Shown in pieces: positions 1 to 6,738 of a DNA stretch of 32,388 nucleotides. A program made the translations under genes and the position numbers. Source of the stretch: RGIG4103 sp045644605 (GTDB taxonomy: Bacteria; Bacillota; Clostridia; RUG12999); contig JAZRHB010000024.1 in NCBI GenBank assembly GCA_045644605.1, positions 1 to 32,388 on the forward strand. Reading direction: 5' to 3'. The notes under the pieces were generated by a model. It was not told where the DNA came from. It ran no database searches and saw nothing but the letters and a program-made list of their open reading frames with translations. How positions within the stretch are numbered: the first letter of the stretch is position 1; each line of letters starts with the position of its first letter.

Positions 1-82
1 CACATAGATAATCATCTATATATATTATATGCGACACATAGAAAAATGTCAATATGTTTTATTGAAATATTTTATCTAACAT

Positions 83-102
83 TTTTCTAGCACTTTTCTA
101 GC
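83..102. repeat. Two direct repeats TTTTCTAGC, 11 bp apart
   Basis: TTTTCTAGC occurs at 83-91 and again at 94-102, so the copies are offset by 11 bp, about one helical turn. Such phased short repeats near an attachment site are typical of arm-type sites for tyrosine recombinases. The repeats are seen; the function is inferred from the nearby tRNA end. Confidence 0.4.
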
Positions 103-158
103 GAAAACCCAAAAAATGCATCAAAAAGCGGCAATACGAAATTTTAGAGAACAGCAAA

Positions 159-188
159 GGCTTTGAAGGTTTTTAAGCCCTCAAAGCC
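159..188 (+). terminator. Terminator-like hairpin of a gene left of the window
   Basis: GGCTTTGA at 159-166 pairs perfectly with TCAAAGCC at 181-188, followed by CTTATTTT. It would end a plus-strand transcript entering from the left, possibly an integrase. The U-run is interrupted, so the call is moderate. Confidence 0.4.
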
Positions 189-276
189 CTTATTTTATGC
201 GGTTTTTATCGCTTTTTAAGTTCCTTTAACTTCCGCTTATTTACTCTATCTAAAAAGAGTGTCTAGGAGCTCGAAA

Positions 277-325
277 TGCGTTTGCCTTAACGCACATGCA
301 GATTCGAATCCCACCTTCTCCGCCA
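277..325 (+). tRNA. 3' fragment of a serine-type (class II) tRNA; likely att site remnant
   Basis: A perfect hairpin TGCGTT-TGCCTT-AACGCA (277-294) stands where a long variable arm would be. It is followed by a T-loop-like TTCGAAT, then CCCAC, and an acceptor 3' strand CTTCTCC-G-CCA ending at 325. That 3' end is the one expected of clostridial tRNA-Ser. The matching 5' acceptor strand GGAGAAG is not found upstream, and the T-stem 5' strand (GCAGA) does not pair with CCCAC, so this is not a working tRNA. The best explanation is the displaced original 3' end of a tRNA gene after site-specific integration. The intact tRNA would then lie at the far side of the element, left of this window. Confidence 0.55.
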
Positions 326-411
326 TTTTTAAGGCTTTTGAGGTTTATCAAAAGCTTTAATTTTATTTAGAGGGTTACCCCGGAACCTTCAAAACTACTG
401 TAAACGTCACA

Positions 412-927
412 TTATATTCCGTACCCTCCCGCAATAGGCTCCCGAAACAGCGGGATGTGCGGCGGTGCAAAAGTAAATACTGCAAAAAGAAGCGCAATCA
501 GACACAGTACCACAAGTGCGGCTACCGGATATTTGCAGTTTATACCGGTTTTAAAAAGCTTTGTTTCAAGTATATATGCTGCCGCTGCCGACGCAAAAAA
601 TATTGCAATATTAACCCAGTCGGGCACAGGACCAAATACGCCGTTAATAGTGTAATACAGTATTGGTATAAGCACTGTTCCTGTCACTATCCCAATAAGT
701 TTTATACACCAGAAATCTTCTTTAAAATATCGGTTTTCAATAATTGCAAACAAAAACATAGGAAAAAATAATAGTTTCATATGTTCCCATATGGACTCAT
801 TTACTGCCGAAAACGGAGCAATCAAAATGCTGCCTCTTGTCCAATCAAAAAGAAAATGGAGCAGCACACCTGCTGCTCCGGTAAAAATAAATCCTGCAAT
901 TTGCCACAGATTCAATGATTTTTTCAT
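412..927 (-). CDS. DUF6512-like integral membrane protein
   Basis: This is a 171-residue, very hydrophobic protein with about five membrane segments. A conserved-looking block FDWTRGSILIAPFSAVNESIW near residues 27-47 joins the first two segments. The Phe/Asp/Trp start and the NESIWEHMK motif resemble the DUF6512 family, whose role is unknown. The ATG at 927 has a strong AGGGGG ribosome binding site, but that site lies in the 3' arm of a perfect 14-bp hairpin (934-972). It follows the sdpR-sdpI-metallopeptidase genes on the same strand after a 59-bp gap and may be cotranscribed with them. The family call is from pattern memory; the membrane nature is clear. Confidence 0.7.
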   Translation of the reverse strand: MKKSLNLWQIAGFIFTGAAGVLLHFLFDWTRGSILIAPFSAVNESIWEHMKLLFFPMFLFAIIENRYFKEDFWCIKLIGIVTGTVLIPILYYTINGVFGPVPDWVNIAIFFASAAAAYILETKLFKTGINCKYPVAALVVLCLIALLFAVFTFAPPHIPLFREPIAGGYGI

Positions 928-933
928 GACTTT

Positions 934-972
934 CCCCCTGAATATAATTTTCTGTTTATTATATTCAGGGGG
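934..972 (-). promoter_or_regulatory. 14-bp perfect stem-loop that covers the ribosome binding site
   Basis: CCCCCTGAATATAA (934-947) is the exact reverse complement of TTATATTCAGGGGG (959-972), with an 11-nt loop. In the minus-strand RNA the 3' arm contains the AGGGGG ribosome binding site of the gene starting at 927. The fold would hide that site, so it may act as a translational switch or mark a processed boundary. There is no U-run after it, so it is not a normal terminator. Confidence 0.6.
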
Positions 973-986
973 GAATGCTATTTATG

Positions 987-1529
987 TCAATTATTTACGT
1001 TTTTTAGCTTTTTTCTGCATATTTTCCAGTCGGGGCATACCTTTTCAAGCTCGGCATAAAAAGCTTTTGAATGGTTTGCATGAAGAAAATGTGTCCATTC
1101 GTGCCACACGACATACTCTGCACATTCGGGCGGTGTATACATAAGGTTTATATTAAATGTAAGAATCCTTTTTACCGTATTACAGCTGCCCCATCGCGAT
1201 GTCATTTTCCGAAACTTAATTTCGGGATATTTCACGCCTTTTTGCACAAAATACGGATACGCTTTTTCGCAAAATGAAAAAATATATGTTTTGATTTCCT
1301 CTTCGGAAAAATATTGAGTCTTCTCTTTATTTTCATACATTTCCTGTGCTTTTAAAATGTATTTTACTTTTGAAAGCACAAATTCATCTATAAATTTTTC
1401 AGAAACCCGCTTATTTGCAGAGACATGCACACTGCCATCGGGCCTGATGCGAAGATTTAAGTTTTTAACATTTTTGTACTGCAAGTCATAACAAAATCTT
1501 TTCCCGTTATAAACTACCGTTTTTTTCAT
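987..1529 (-). CDS. YgjP/DUF45-type zinc metallopeptidase
   Basis: This 180-residue protein has the family layout: an N-terminal beta-rich part (NLRIRPDGSVHVSANKRV), the block KMTSRWGSCNTVKRILTFNINL, and the zinc motif VVWHEWTHFLHANHSKAFYAEL with the HExxH-type core HEWTH and a third His. This matches the M48-like YgjP/DUF45 family (SprT/WLM relatives), cytosolic zinc proteases of poorly known substrate. The ATG at 1529 overlaps the sdpI stop by 4 nt (ATGA), so it is translationally coupled to sdpI. Its place downstream of an sdpR-sdpI pair is probably chance or a stress-related link; the sequence does not say which. Confidence 0.88.
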   Translation of the reverse strand: MKKTVVYNGKRFCYDLQYKNVKNLNLRIRPDGSVHVSANKRVSEKFIDEFVLSKVKYILKAQEMYENKEKTQYFSEEEIKTYIFSFCEKAYPYFVQKGVKYPEIKFRKMTSRWGSCNTVKRILTFNINLMYTPPECAEYVVWHEWTHFLHANHSKAFYAELEKVCPDWKICRKKLKNVNN

Positions 1530-2137
1530 TTTCGCCCTACCCTAATTCCGTATATAGCGGCAATTATTGCATAAGGTATAAGAAGAATTAGCCAGTATAA
1601 AGAAAATATCGGTGGCAGGAATATGGAAACTATTGAAAGAAGTCCCATTATAACTGTTTCAATTCCGATAAATCTGTTTATTTTTCTTGCTTTTTCGGTA
1701 TCAAGATTATAATTTTTGATATAATCAAATTTCGGCAAATAATTGCCTGTAACAATCATTACAACACCCACAAGAAGCAGTGCAACAGCCCTCATATCCA
1801 CATTTTTACCGAGCGCAAATGCAAATATTGCATTCTGGAGCACAATACTCATACACGGAATAATCCATTTGGTTACACGTTCAAACTTCACACGCGGACC
1901 ATGCTGATATGCCTTGACATCGTTTATTACACAACAGATAATCTGCAAAAGCGCCATCAAAAGCGGAAGTCCGAAAACCGCAAAGGCTTTGGATGCAAAA
2001 TTGTCAGGGGTGCCGTTTATATCAAAATGCACCGCTATTTCTGCAGGAAGTTGATTCCACAGCGCTACACCTGCAACAATCGGTAAAAGTGTAACAAGGC
2101 ATGTTATTATAAGTGATTTCCATTTCATAAATTTCAT
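1526..2137 (-). CDS. sdpI: SdpI family membrane protein
   Basis: This is a 203-residue membrane protein with an N-terminal DUF1648-type region and then an SdpI-type helical bundle. The DUF1648 part shows the typical WNQLPAEIAVHFDINGTPDNFASK segment between the first two helices. The later block LLVGVVMIVTGNYLPKF is typical of SdpI. In Bacillus subtilis, SdpI gives immunity to the SdpC toxin and also controls the SdpR repressor at the membrane. The start at 2137 has GGAGG nine bases upstream and overlaps the sdpR stop (ATGA). No sdpABC toxin genes are in the window, so a stand-alone signalling or self-protection unit is likely. Confidence 0.88.
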   Translation of the reverse strand: MKFMKWKSLIITCLVTLLPIVAGVALWNQLPAEIAVHFDINGTPDNFASKAFAVFGLPLLMALLQIICCVINDVKAYQHGPRVKFERVTKWIIPCMSIVLQNAIFAFALGKNVDMRAVALLLVGVVMIVTGNYLPKFDYIKNYNLDTEKARKINRFIGIETVIMGLLSIVSIFLPPIFSLYWLILLIPYAIIAAIYGIRVGRK

Positions 2138-2403
2138 TCTTTATTACCTCCTAATCCGTATATCCACGCAAGCACCTCTTCAAACACCGAGGCGTTAAGC
2201 TCGTAATATATAAAATTCTTATATTTCTCCTCGGCAATTAAATCCGCACTTTTAAGCTTTGTAAGATGATACGAAACCGTTGCCCCCGTCAAATCGAACT
2301 TCTCTGCAATTTCTCCTGCGGTTTTTTTGCCGCTTTTAAGCATCTGCAGAATATCGCGCCTTACAGGGTCGGAAATTGCTTTTAATGTTTCGTTTATCCC
2401 CAT
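2134..2403 (-). CDS. sdpR: ArsR/SdpR family autorepressor
   Basis: An 89-residue winged-helix protein. MGINETLKAISDPVRRDILQMLKSGKKTAGEIAEKFDLTGATVSYHLTKLK is a textbook ArsR/SdpR start, with the recognition helix around TGATVSYHLTKLKSADL (residues 39-55). No metal-binding cysteine pair is present, which fits SdpR rather than a metal sensor. It overlaps sdpI by four bases. Two near-identical palindromes flank its promoter (2426-2447 and 2481-2504), so autorepression is likely. In the known system SdpI titrates SdpR at the membrane when toxin binds. Confidence 0.88.
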   Translation of the reverse strand: MGINETLKAISDPVRRDILQMLKSGKKTAGEIAEKFDLTGATVSYHLTKLKSADLIAEEKYKNFIYYELNASVFEEVLAWIYGLGGNKE

Positions 2404-2425
2404 TTTATTGCCTCCCTTTTTGTGT

Positions 2426-2504
2426 TATTTAGAAATATTTCTAAATAGATTATATTATGCCACCACACATTCGTCAATATCTATTTAGAAAAAAATCTAA
2501 ATAG
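2426..2504 (-). promoter_or_regulatory. sdpRI promoter between two SdpR-type operators
   Basis: On the minus strand a -35 TTGACG (2472-2477) and a -10 TATAAT (2449-2454) are 17 bp apart. A perfect 22-bp palindrome with half-site TATTTAGAAAT lies at 2426-2447, just downstream of the -10. A second site, CTATTTAGA-N6-TCTAAATAG, lies at 2481-2504, just upstream of the -35. The centres are 56 bp apart. Both share the half-site TATTTAGA, so they are probably bound by the ArsR-type protein encoded next to them, perhaps cooperatively. Confidence 0.8.
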
Positions 2505-2515
2505 GCGTTAGATTT

Positions 2516-2536
2516 AAAGCCGCCCAAGGCGGCTTT
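2516..2536 (-). terminator. Terminator after the CDF transporter gene
   Basis: AAAGCCGCC (2516-2524) pairs with GGCGGCTTT (2528-2536) across a 3-nt loop. It lies directly downstream of the stop at 2541 on the minus strand and separates this operon from sdpRI. Confidence 0.7.
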
Positions 2537-2540
2537 TGTT

Positions 2541-3428
2541 TTAATGATGATGGTGATGATGTCCGCAAATGTTCGTTTCCACACTGCAGTTTTCTTCGTG
2601 GCAATGCTCGTTTTCTCCTTCAAGCTCAAGCGTTGCGTGACCAATACCAAGCGTTTTAAGCTCTTGTCTTATTTTGTCCTTTATTTCGTGCGAATCCTCA
2701 TTTGTTACAACGTGCATTGTGGCATAATTATTATGTCCGTCCATACTCCATACGTGGATATGATGAACGCCTTTTATACCATCTATTTCCGATATGTGCT
2801 TTTCTATTTGTTTAACGTCCATCCCCGTTGGAGCTTTTTCAAGGAATAAATCAAGTGCTTCTTTTAAGTTTTTAACCGCATTTATAAGTATGAATACCGC
2901 AACCGCAACTGACATAACGGGGTCAATTACCGAAATGTCAGTGAACCGCATTATCACAGCACCTATAAGAACTACTATCCAGCCGAGCACGTCTTCAAGC
3001 ATATGAAGATTAACCGCCCTTTGATTAAGCGAATCGCCGCCGCGAGTTACATATGCGGCAACGAAATTCACACCTGCACCAACAAGCGCAAAAATTATCA
3101 TACCGTCATAATTTATCGGCACCGGAGAAATAATTCGTTTTACAGCATTATAAATAACTACCACCGACCCTAAAAGCAGTACAAGCGTGGTTATTACACT
3201 GCCGATAACCGAATATCTCATATATCCGTAGGTATATTTTTCGTCGGGTTTGTGTTTGCTCTTTTTTTCAAGAAAATATGAAATTCCTATGCTTATCGCA
3301 TCTCCCGCATCGTGCAGCGCATCCGACATAATTGCAACACTGCCGGTAAAAACGCCGCCGGCAAATTCAAAAACCGAAAACACAAGATTTAGAATAAATG
3401 CAATTAAAATATTATTTTCCTTTTTCAT
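2541..3428 (-). CDS. Cation diffusion facilitator (zinc-type) transporter with His tail
   Basis: A member of the CDF/ZitB-CzcD family that exports Zn2+ or similar metals in exchange for protons. It has about six membrane segments. The metal motif SDALHDAGD is in helix 2 and HMLEDVLGW in helix 5. A cytosolic C-terminal domain follows (EIDGIKGVHHIHVWSMDGHNNYATMHV). The protein ends in a Cys/His-rich stretch with six terminal histidines, which is natural metal-binding sequence and not a tag. I prefer the ATG at 3428, which has GGTGA upstream; an in-frame GTG lies at 3437. It is the last gene of the acetyltransferase-queH-tautomerase operon, 15 bp after the tautomerase stop. Confidence 0.9.
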   Translation of the reverse strand: MKKENNILIAFILNLVFSVFEFAGGVFTGSVAIMSDALHDAGDAISIGISYFLEKKSKHKPDEKYTYGYMRYSVIGSVITTLVLLLGSVVVIYNAVKRIISPVPINYDGMIIFALVGAGVNFVAAYVTRGGDSLNQRAVNLHMLEDVLGWIVVLIGAVIMRFTDISVIDPVMSVAVAVFILINAVKNLKEALDLFLEKAPTGMDVKQIEKHISEIDGIKGVHHIHVWSMDGHNNYATMHVVTNEDSHEIKDKIRQELKTLGIGHATLELEGENEHCHEENCSVETNICGHHHHHH

Positions 3429-3443
3429 TCTTTTCACCGCATC

Positions 3444-3671
3444 TTAATATTTCTTTTCGCCTGATAAAATCATCATTTTATCACTATTCGGTTTTATTTC
3501 CGGAATCACGACCTGTTCTTCCCACTTATCAGGCGCAAATTCCTCAACCGAAATTGAAATTGCTTCTTTCGGGCATCCCCAGTATTTTAAAAATACTTCA
3601 TTTATTTCGTCCACTACTTTTTTCTTTGTTTCCTCATCCTTCGGATAAGCTTTTATTGCAATATACGGCAT
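3444..3671 (-). CDS. Tautomerase family protein (4-oxalocrotonate tautomerase-like)
   Basis: A short protein beginning MPYIAIKAYPKDEETKK. In this superfamily the proline after the start Met becomes the N-terminal catalytic base, so the start must be the ATG at 3671; longer upstream reading would bury it. Two more blocks fit the fold: EEAI-type SVEEFAPDKW and the C-terminal strand. At 75 residues it matches the usual 60-80. The start codon overlaps the queH stop by one base (TAATG) and AAGGAGG lies inside the queH end. The substrate is unknown. Confidence 0.85.
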   Translation of the reverse strand: MPYIAIKAYPKDEETKKKVVDEINEVFLKYWGCPKEAISISVEEFAPDKWEEQVVIPEIKPNSDKMMILSGEKKY

Positions 3672-4285
3672 TATTTTTCCTCCTTGCTTTTTGAATATAT
3701 GCATCCGCAGTAGTTCTGCCGATACAGATTATACTCGGCGGAAAGTGCACACGAGCGTTTATATCCGTCACCTTTTTTAAAATCGGAAACCAGATATTTT
3801 ACCCCATTCTTTTCGCTAAGCTCCTGCCCGATTTCGTTAAGCCACACGGCGTTTTTATACGGGCTTACGGAAAGTGTGGTTGTCACATAATCAAACCCGT
3901 TTTCCTTTGCATAGGCTACTGATTTTTCAAGCCTCAGGCGGTAACATTCTTTGCATCTTGCGCCGCCTTCGGATAAATCCTCCATACCTTTTATAACCGA
4001 TTCAAATTCCGCATTGTCATACGGGGGACTTACAACATCCGCCGAAAATCCCATTTCGGGAACAAGACGACAAAGCTCATCAAGGCGGAACAAAAACTCG
4101 CTTTCAGGCGATATATTTGGGTTATAGAAAAACACCGTAATATCAAAGGTTTTTTCTAAAAATTCAAGCACCGCACTACTGCACGGCGCACAGCACGCAT
4201 GAAGAAGAAGTTTCGGCTTTTTCCCCGATGCTTTTATATATTCAATTTCTTTATCCATTAAGATTTTATAATTTGTTTTAATCAT
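3671..4285 (-). CDS. queH: Epoxyqueuosine reductase QueH
   Basis: QueH (DUF208) reduces epoxyqueuosine to queuosine in tRNA without cobalamin. The family cysteines are visible: LLLHACCAPCSS near the N-terminus, CKECYRLRLE in the middle and YRQNYCGCIYS at the end, which bind iron-sulfur and iron. The ATG at 4285 overlaps the acetyltransferase stop by 8 bases; an upstream in-frame codon at 4318 would add 11 unlikely residues. No other queuosine genes are nearby, so the cell probably makes or salvages queuosine with genes elsewhere. Confidence 0.93.
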   Translation of the reverse strand: MIKTNYKILMDKEIEYIKASGKKPKLLLHACCAPCSSAVLEFLEKTFDITVFFYNPNISPESEFLFRLDELCRLVPEMGFSADVVSPPYDNAEFESVIKGMEDLSEGGARCKECYRLRLEKSVAYAKENGFDYVTTTLSVSPYKNAVWLNEIGQELSEKNGVKYLVSDFKKGDGYKRSCALSAEYNLYRQNYCGCIYSKSKEEK

Positions 4286-4808
4286 AGCTAAGTTTCTTTT
4301 CAAGAAGCACAAGACCAATGCCTTTTATCCCATTAAAATTGCACGGAATTATATCAATTTCTTCAAACCCGAGCTTTTTATACATTGCCCTTGCTCTTGT
4401 GTTTTTTTCGTTTGTATCTATTCTCAGATACGGACATCCGTTTGAAAGAGCGTACTGTTCATAAAAGTGCACAAACTGTTTGCCGTATCCTTTGCCCGAT
4501 GTTTTGGGTGATATAACCAGCGTGTGAAGTACCATAACCTCATCATCCGAAGCTTTATACAGCCAGTTTGCCCGACTATATGTATCCACCTGACAGTTAT
4601 TGATTATGGCGGCACCTGCAACTCTGCCACTGTCTTCCGCAACAAAAAGATCGTCCCTTAAAAGCGCATCCTCTGCCGTTTTTCTTGTGGGATAAACACC
4701 TCGCAACCACCCAATTGTTGTAAATCCTTTTTCTTCACAATCAATAACATCCAAATATATTTCTTCAATTTTATCTATGTCCGCTTCTGTTGCTTTTCTG
4801 AAAACCAC
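4278..4808 (-). CDS. GNAT family N-acetyltransferase
   Basis: A 176-residue single-domain acetyltransferase. The acetyl-CoA motif is VISPKTSGKGYGKQFVHFYEQYALSNG, followed by YLRIDTNEKNTRARAMYKKLGFEEI, both canonical. The substrate cannot be told. Translation probably starts at GTG (4808), with GGAGG ten bases upstream. It leads the operon with queH, a tautomerase and a CDF transporter, driven by a consensus promoter at 4857-4884. Confidence 0.9.
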   Translation of the reverse strand: MVFRKATEADIDKIEEIYLDVIDCEEKGFTTIGWLRGVYPTRKTAEDALLRDDLFVAEDSGRVAGAAIINNCQVDTYSRANWLYKASDDEVMVLHTLVISPKTSGKGYGKQFVHFYEQYALSNGCPYLRIDTNEKNTRARAMYKKLGFEEIDIIPCNFNGIKGIGLVLLEKKLSYD

Positions 4809-4856
4809 CTTCAGTTTTCCTCCTGCAGTTTTTTAAGTCTTTATCCCTTCAATAAA

Positions 4857-4884
4857 ATTATACTACTTCCTCTTTTTTTGTCAA
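4857..4884 (-). promoter_or_regulatory. Promoter of the acetyltransferase-queH operon
   Basis: The minus strand shows -35 TTGACA (4879-4884) and -10 TATAAT (4857-4862) with a 16-bp spacer, both perfect sigma-A hexamers. It lies back to back with the plus-strand promoter at 4892-4920, leaving only 7 bp between the -35 boxes. Confidence 0.75.
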
Positions 4885-4891
4885 GGCTTAA

Positions 4892-4920
4892 TTGACAATT
4901 GTTTTCCTATATGGTAAGAT
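4892..4920 (+). promoter_or_regulatory. Promoter of the pseudouridine synthase gene
   Basis: TTGACA (4892-4897), a 17-bp spacer and TAAGAT (4915-4920). The expected start of transcription is near 4927, only about 9 nt before the ATG at 4936. The leader is unusually short, with only GGTGA as ribosome binding site. Confidence 0.7.
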
Positions 4921-4935
4921 AAAACCGGTGAAATT

Positions 4936-5814
4936 ATGGATAAAATTATACGTTTAAAAATTCCTGCCGAGTTGCAGGGAAAAACAGTTAAATATATATT
5001 GCAGACTCACCTCGGGCTATCGGCATCTGTTATTACAGGGCTTAAACAAACAGATGACGGAATTATGCTGTGTGGAGGGCGTGTTTTTGTGGATAAAAAG
5101 GTATGCGAAGGCGACGAACTTACACTTACCGTCCCCGACGAACGCTCCGAAATTCCCGAGGGCGATATTCCTCTTGATATAATATACGAGGATGAGGATA
5201 TTATTGCAATAAATAAAATGCGCAACATGCCGACACATCCGTCGCAGAATCATTATGAAGATACGCTTGCAAACGGACTTATGCACTATTTTACCGGACA
5301 GAATTTTACGTTCCGCGCAATAACAAGGCTTGACCGTGATACATCAGGCGTGGTGCTTGTTGCAAAAAATCCGGTTTCCGCTGCCATTTTAGGCGAGGAT
5401 ATGAAGTTCGGCAAAATCCATAAAGAATATGCCGCAGTAGTATGTGGAGTTCCCGACCCTCCCAAAGGGAGAATTGATGCTCCTATCAGGCGCTTTAAAG
5501 AAAGTGTTATTCTCCGGTGTGTTGCCGAAGACGGAAAAAAAGCCGTAACCGATTATGAAACGGTTTCTACATCAAACGGACTTTCACTTGTAAAACTTTT
5601 CCCCCGCACAGGCAGAACGCATCAGCTTCGCGTGCATCTTTCTCATATCGGCACTCCAATATATGGCGATGATTTGTATGGAGCGCCGCAGAAAGACGAA
5701 AGCGTGCGGCTGCATTGCAAAAAAATAACGTTCACACATCCGCATACAAAAACCGAAGTGATGCTTGAAACGAACCTGCCGAAAGACATGACGGATTTGA
5801 TAAACAAACCATAA
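4936..5814 (+). CDS. RluA/RluD family pseudouridine synthase
   Basis: A 292-residue enzyme that isomerises uridine to pseudouridine in rRNA. Residues 1-70 form an S4-like RNA-binding part. The catalytic domain carries ITRLDRDTSGVVLVAKN, with the catalytic Asp at 133. Then follow KEYAAVVCG and FPRTGRTHQLRVHLSHIGTPIYGDDLYG, all diagnostic of the RluA family. The exact target site cannot be assigned, so I leave the symbol blank. It is a single-gene unit with its own promoter and a strong terminator shared with nadC. Confidence 0.92.
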   Translation: MDKIIRLKIPAELQGKTVKYILQTHLGLSASVITGLKQTDDGIMLCGGRVFVDKKVCEGDELTLTVPDERSEIPEGDIPLDIIYEDEDIIAINKMRNMPTHPSQNHYEDTLANGLMHYFTGQNFTFRAITRLDRDTSGVVLVAKNPVSAAILGEDMKFGKIHKEYAAVVCGVPDPPKGRIDAPIRRFKESVILRCVAEDGKKAVTDYETVSTSNGLSLVKLFPRTGRTHQLRVHLSHIGTPIYGDDLYGAPQKDESVRLHCKKITFTHPHTKTEVMLETNLPKDMTDLINKP

Positions 5815-5840
5815 CCTTATTTATATGTTCCCCCGCAATA

Positions 5841-5872
5841 AAAATCCTGACGCGATGCGTCAGGATTTTTTT
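5841..5872. terminator. Bidirectional terminator between the pseudouridine synthase gene and nadC
   Basis: AAAATCCTGACGC pairs with GCGTCAGGATTTT around GAT, with a T-run on the plus side and an A-run on the left. It lies between two convergent genes and serves both. Confidence 0.85.
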
Positions 5873-5877
5873 GTTTA

Positions 5878-6714
5878 TTATACTTTAAACCTTAAACTTA
5901 TGTCCATGGCCTTGATAGTATGTGTAAGTGCGCCGATTGAAATTATATCAACACCGGTTTTTGCCACTTCCATAAGGTCGCGGTCGCCCATATTACCCGA
6001 CGCTTCAACAAGTGCGCGTCCGTCAATAAATTTAACCGCCGCCGCCATTTCATCTATGGTCATATTATCAAGCATAATAATATCCGCACCGCAGGAAACT
6101 GCTTCCTCCACCATCTGCATATTTTCTACTTCAACTTCAATTTTGAGTGTGTGCGGAATATTTCCTCTTGCCGCTTTTACTGCAGCTGTGATGCCGCCTG
6201 CCGCCGCAATATGATTGTCTTTAAGAAGCACACCGTCGGCAAGGTTGTAACGGTGGTTATGTCCGCCGCCTGCCTTTACGGCATATTTTTCAATCGCGCG
6301 TAGTCCGGGTGTGGTTTTTCTTGTATCGGTTATCATTGCTTTTGTGCCTTCTACCTGTTTTACGCAAAGCCTTGTGCGGGTTGCAATTCCCGACATAAGC
6401 TGAAGAAAATTGAGCGAAACCCTTTCACCTGTAAGAATTGAACGGGCCGGACCCGACACTTCAGCAATAATATCACCTTTTTCAACATAGTCGCCGTCTT
6501 TTGCTTTGCAGGAAAGTTTGATTTCACTATCCACAATGGCAAAAACACGTTCTACTACAGGAAGGCCGCAAACAACGCCGTGTTCTTTTGCAATAAATTT
6601 TCCGCTTATTTCTTTATCCGCCGGAATGGTGGAATTTGTTGTTATATCCCCTGTTCCCACATCCTCACGAAGTGCGGATTTTATAATGTCATCAATCATA
6701 AAAAGGTCTGTCAT
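5878..6714 (-). CDS. nadC: Nicotinate-nucleotide pyrophosphorylase (carboxylating)
   Basis: NadC converts quinolinate and PRPP to nicotinate mononucleotide with loss of CO2. At 278 residues it has normal length. Visible motifs: the start DDIIKSALREDVGTGDITTNS, LNFLQLMSGIATRTR, ITDTRKTTPGLRAIEKYAVKAGGGHNHRYNLADGVLLKDNHI (PRPP/quinolinate site), and the C-terminal barrel end VDIISIGALTHTIKAMDISLR. AAGGAGG precedes the ATG. It is the last gene of nadA-nadB-nadC, 24 bp after nadB. Confidence 0.97.
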   Translation of the reverse strand: MTDLFMIDDIIKSALREDVGTGDITTNSTIPADKEISGKFIAKEHGVVCGLPVVERVFAIVDSEIKLSCKAKDGDYVEKGDIIAEVSGPARSILTGERVSLNFLQLMSGIATRTRLCVKQVEGTKAMITDTRKTTPGLRAIEKYAVKAGGGHNHRYNLADGVLLKDNHIAAAGGITAAVKAARGNIPHTLKIEVEVENMQMVEEAVSCGADIIMLDNMTIDEMAAAVKFIDGRALVEASGNMGDRDLMEVAKTGVDIISIGALTHTIKAMDISLRFKV

Positions 6715-6738
6715 AATTATCCTCCTTAAGTATACTCC

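Larger units (their letters stand above)
1..411. other. Gene-free left end; probable right junction of an integrated element
   Basis: I see no convincing coding sequence here. The stretch is AT-rich and holds three structured items, listed separately: two 9-bp direct repeats at 83-102, a terminator-like hairpin at 159-188, and a tRNA 3' end at 277-325. The order (arm-type repeats, terminator, tRNA 3' end) is what one expects at the edge of an element inserted in a tRNA gene by a tyrosine recombinase, with the integrase to the left of the window. That reading is inference; the integrase is not visible. Confidence 0.5.

Noticed and set aside
241..325. Complete tRNA gene
   Set aside because: The 3' half is convincing, but no GGAGAAG 5' acceptor strand is found and the T-stem does not pair. 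A hairpin with CTA in its loop at about 243-260 has an 8-nt loop and is not accepted as an anticodon arm.
3409..3437. Engineered His-tag
   Set aside because: The six histidines are at the C-terminus of the CDF transporter (near 2544-2561), preceded by other Cys/His metal-binding residues; natural in this family.
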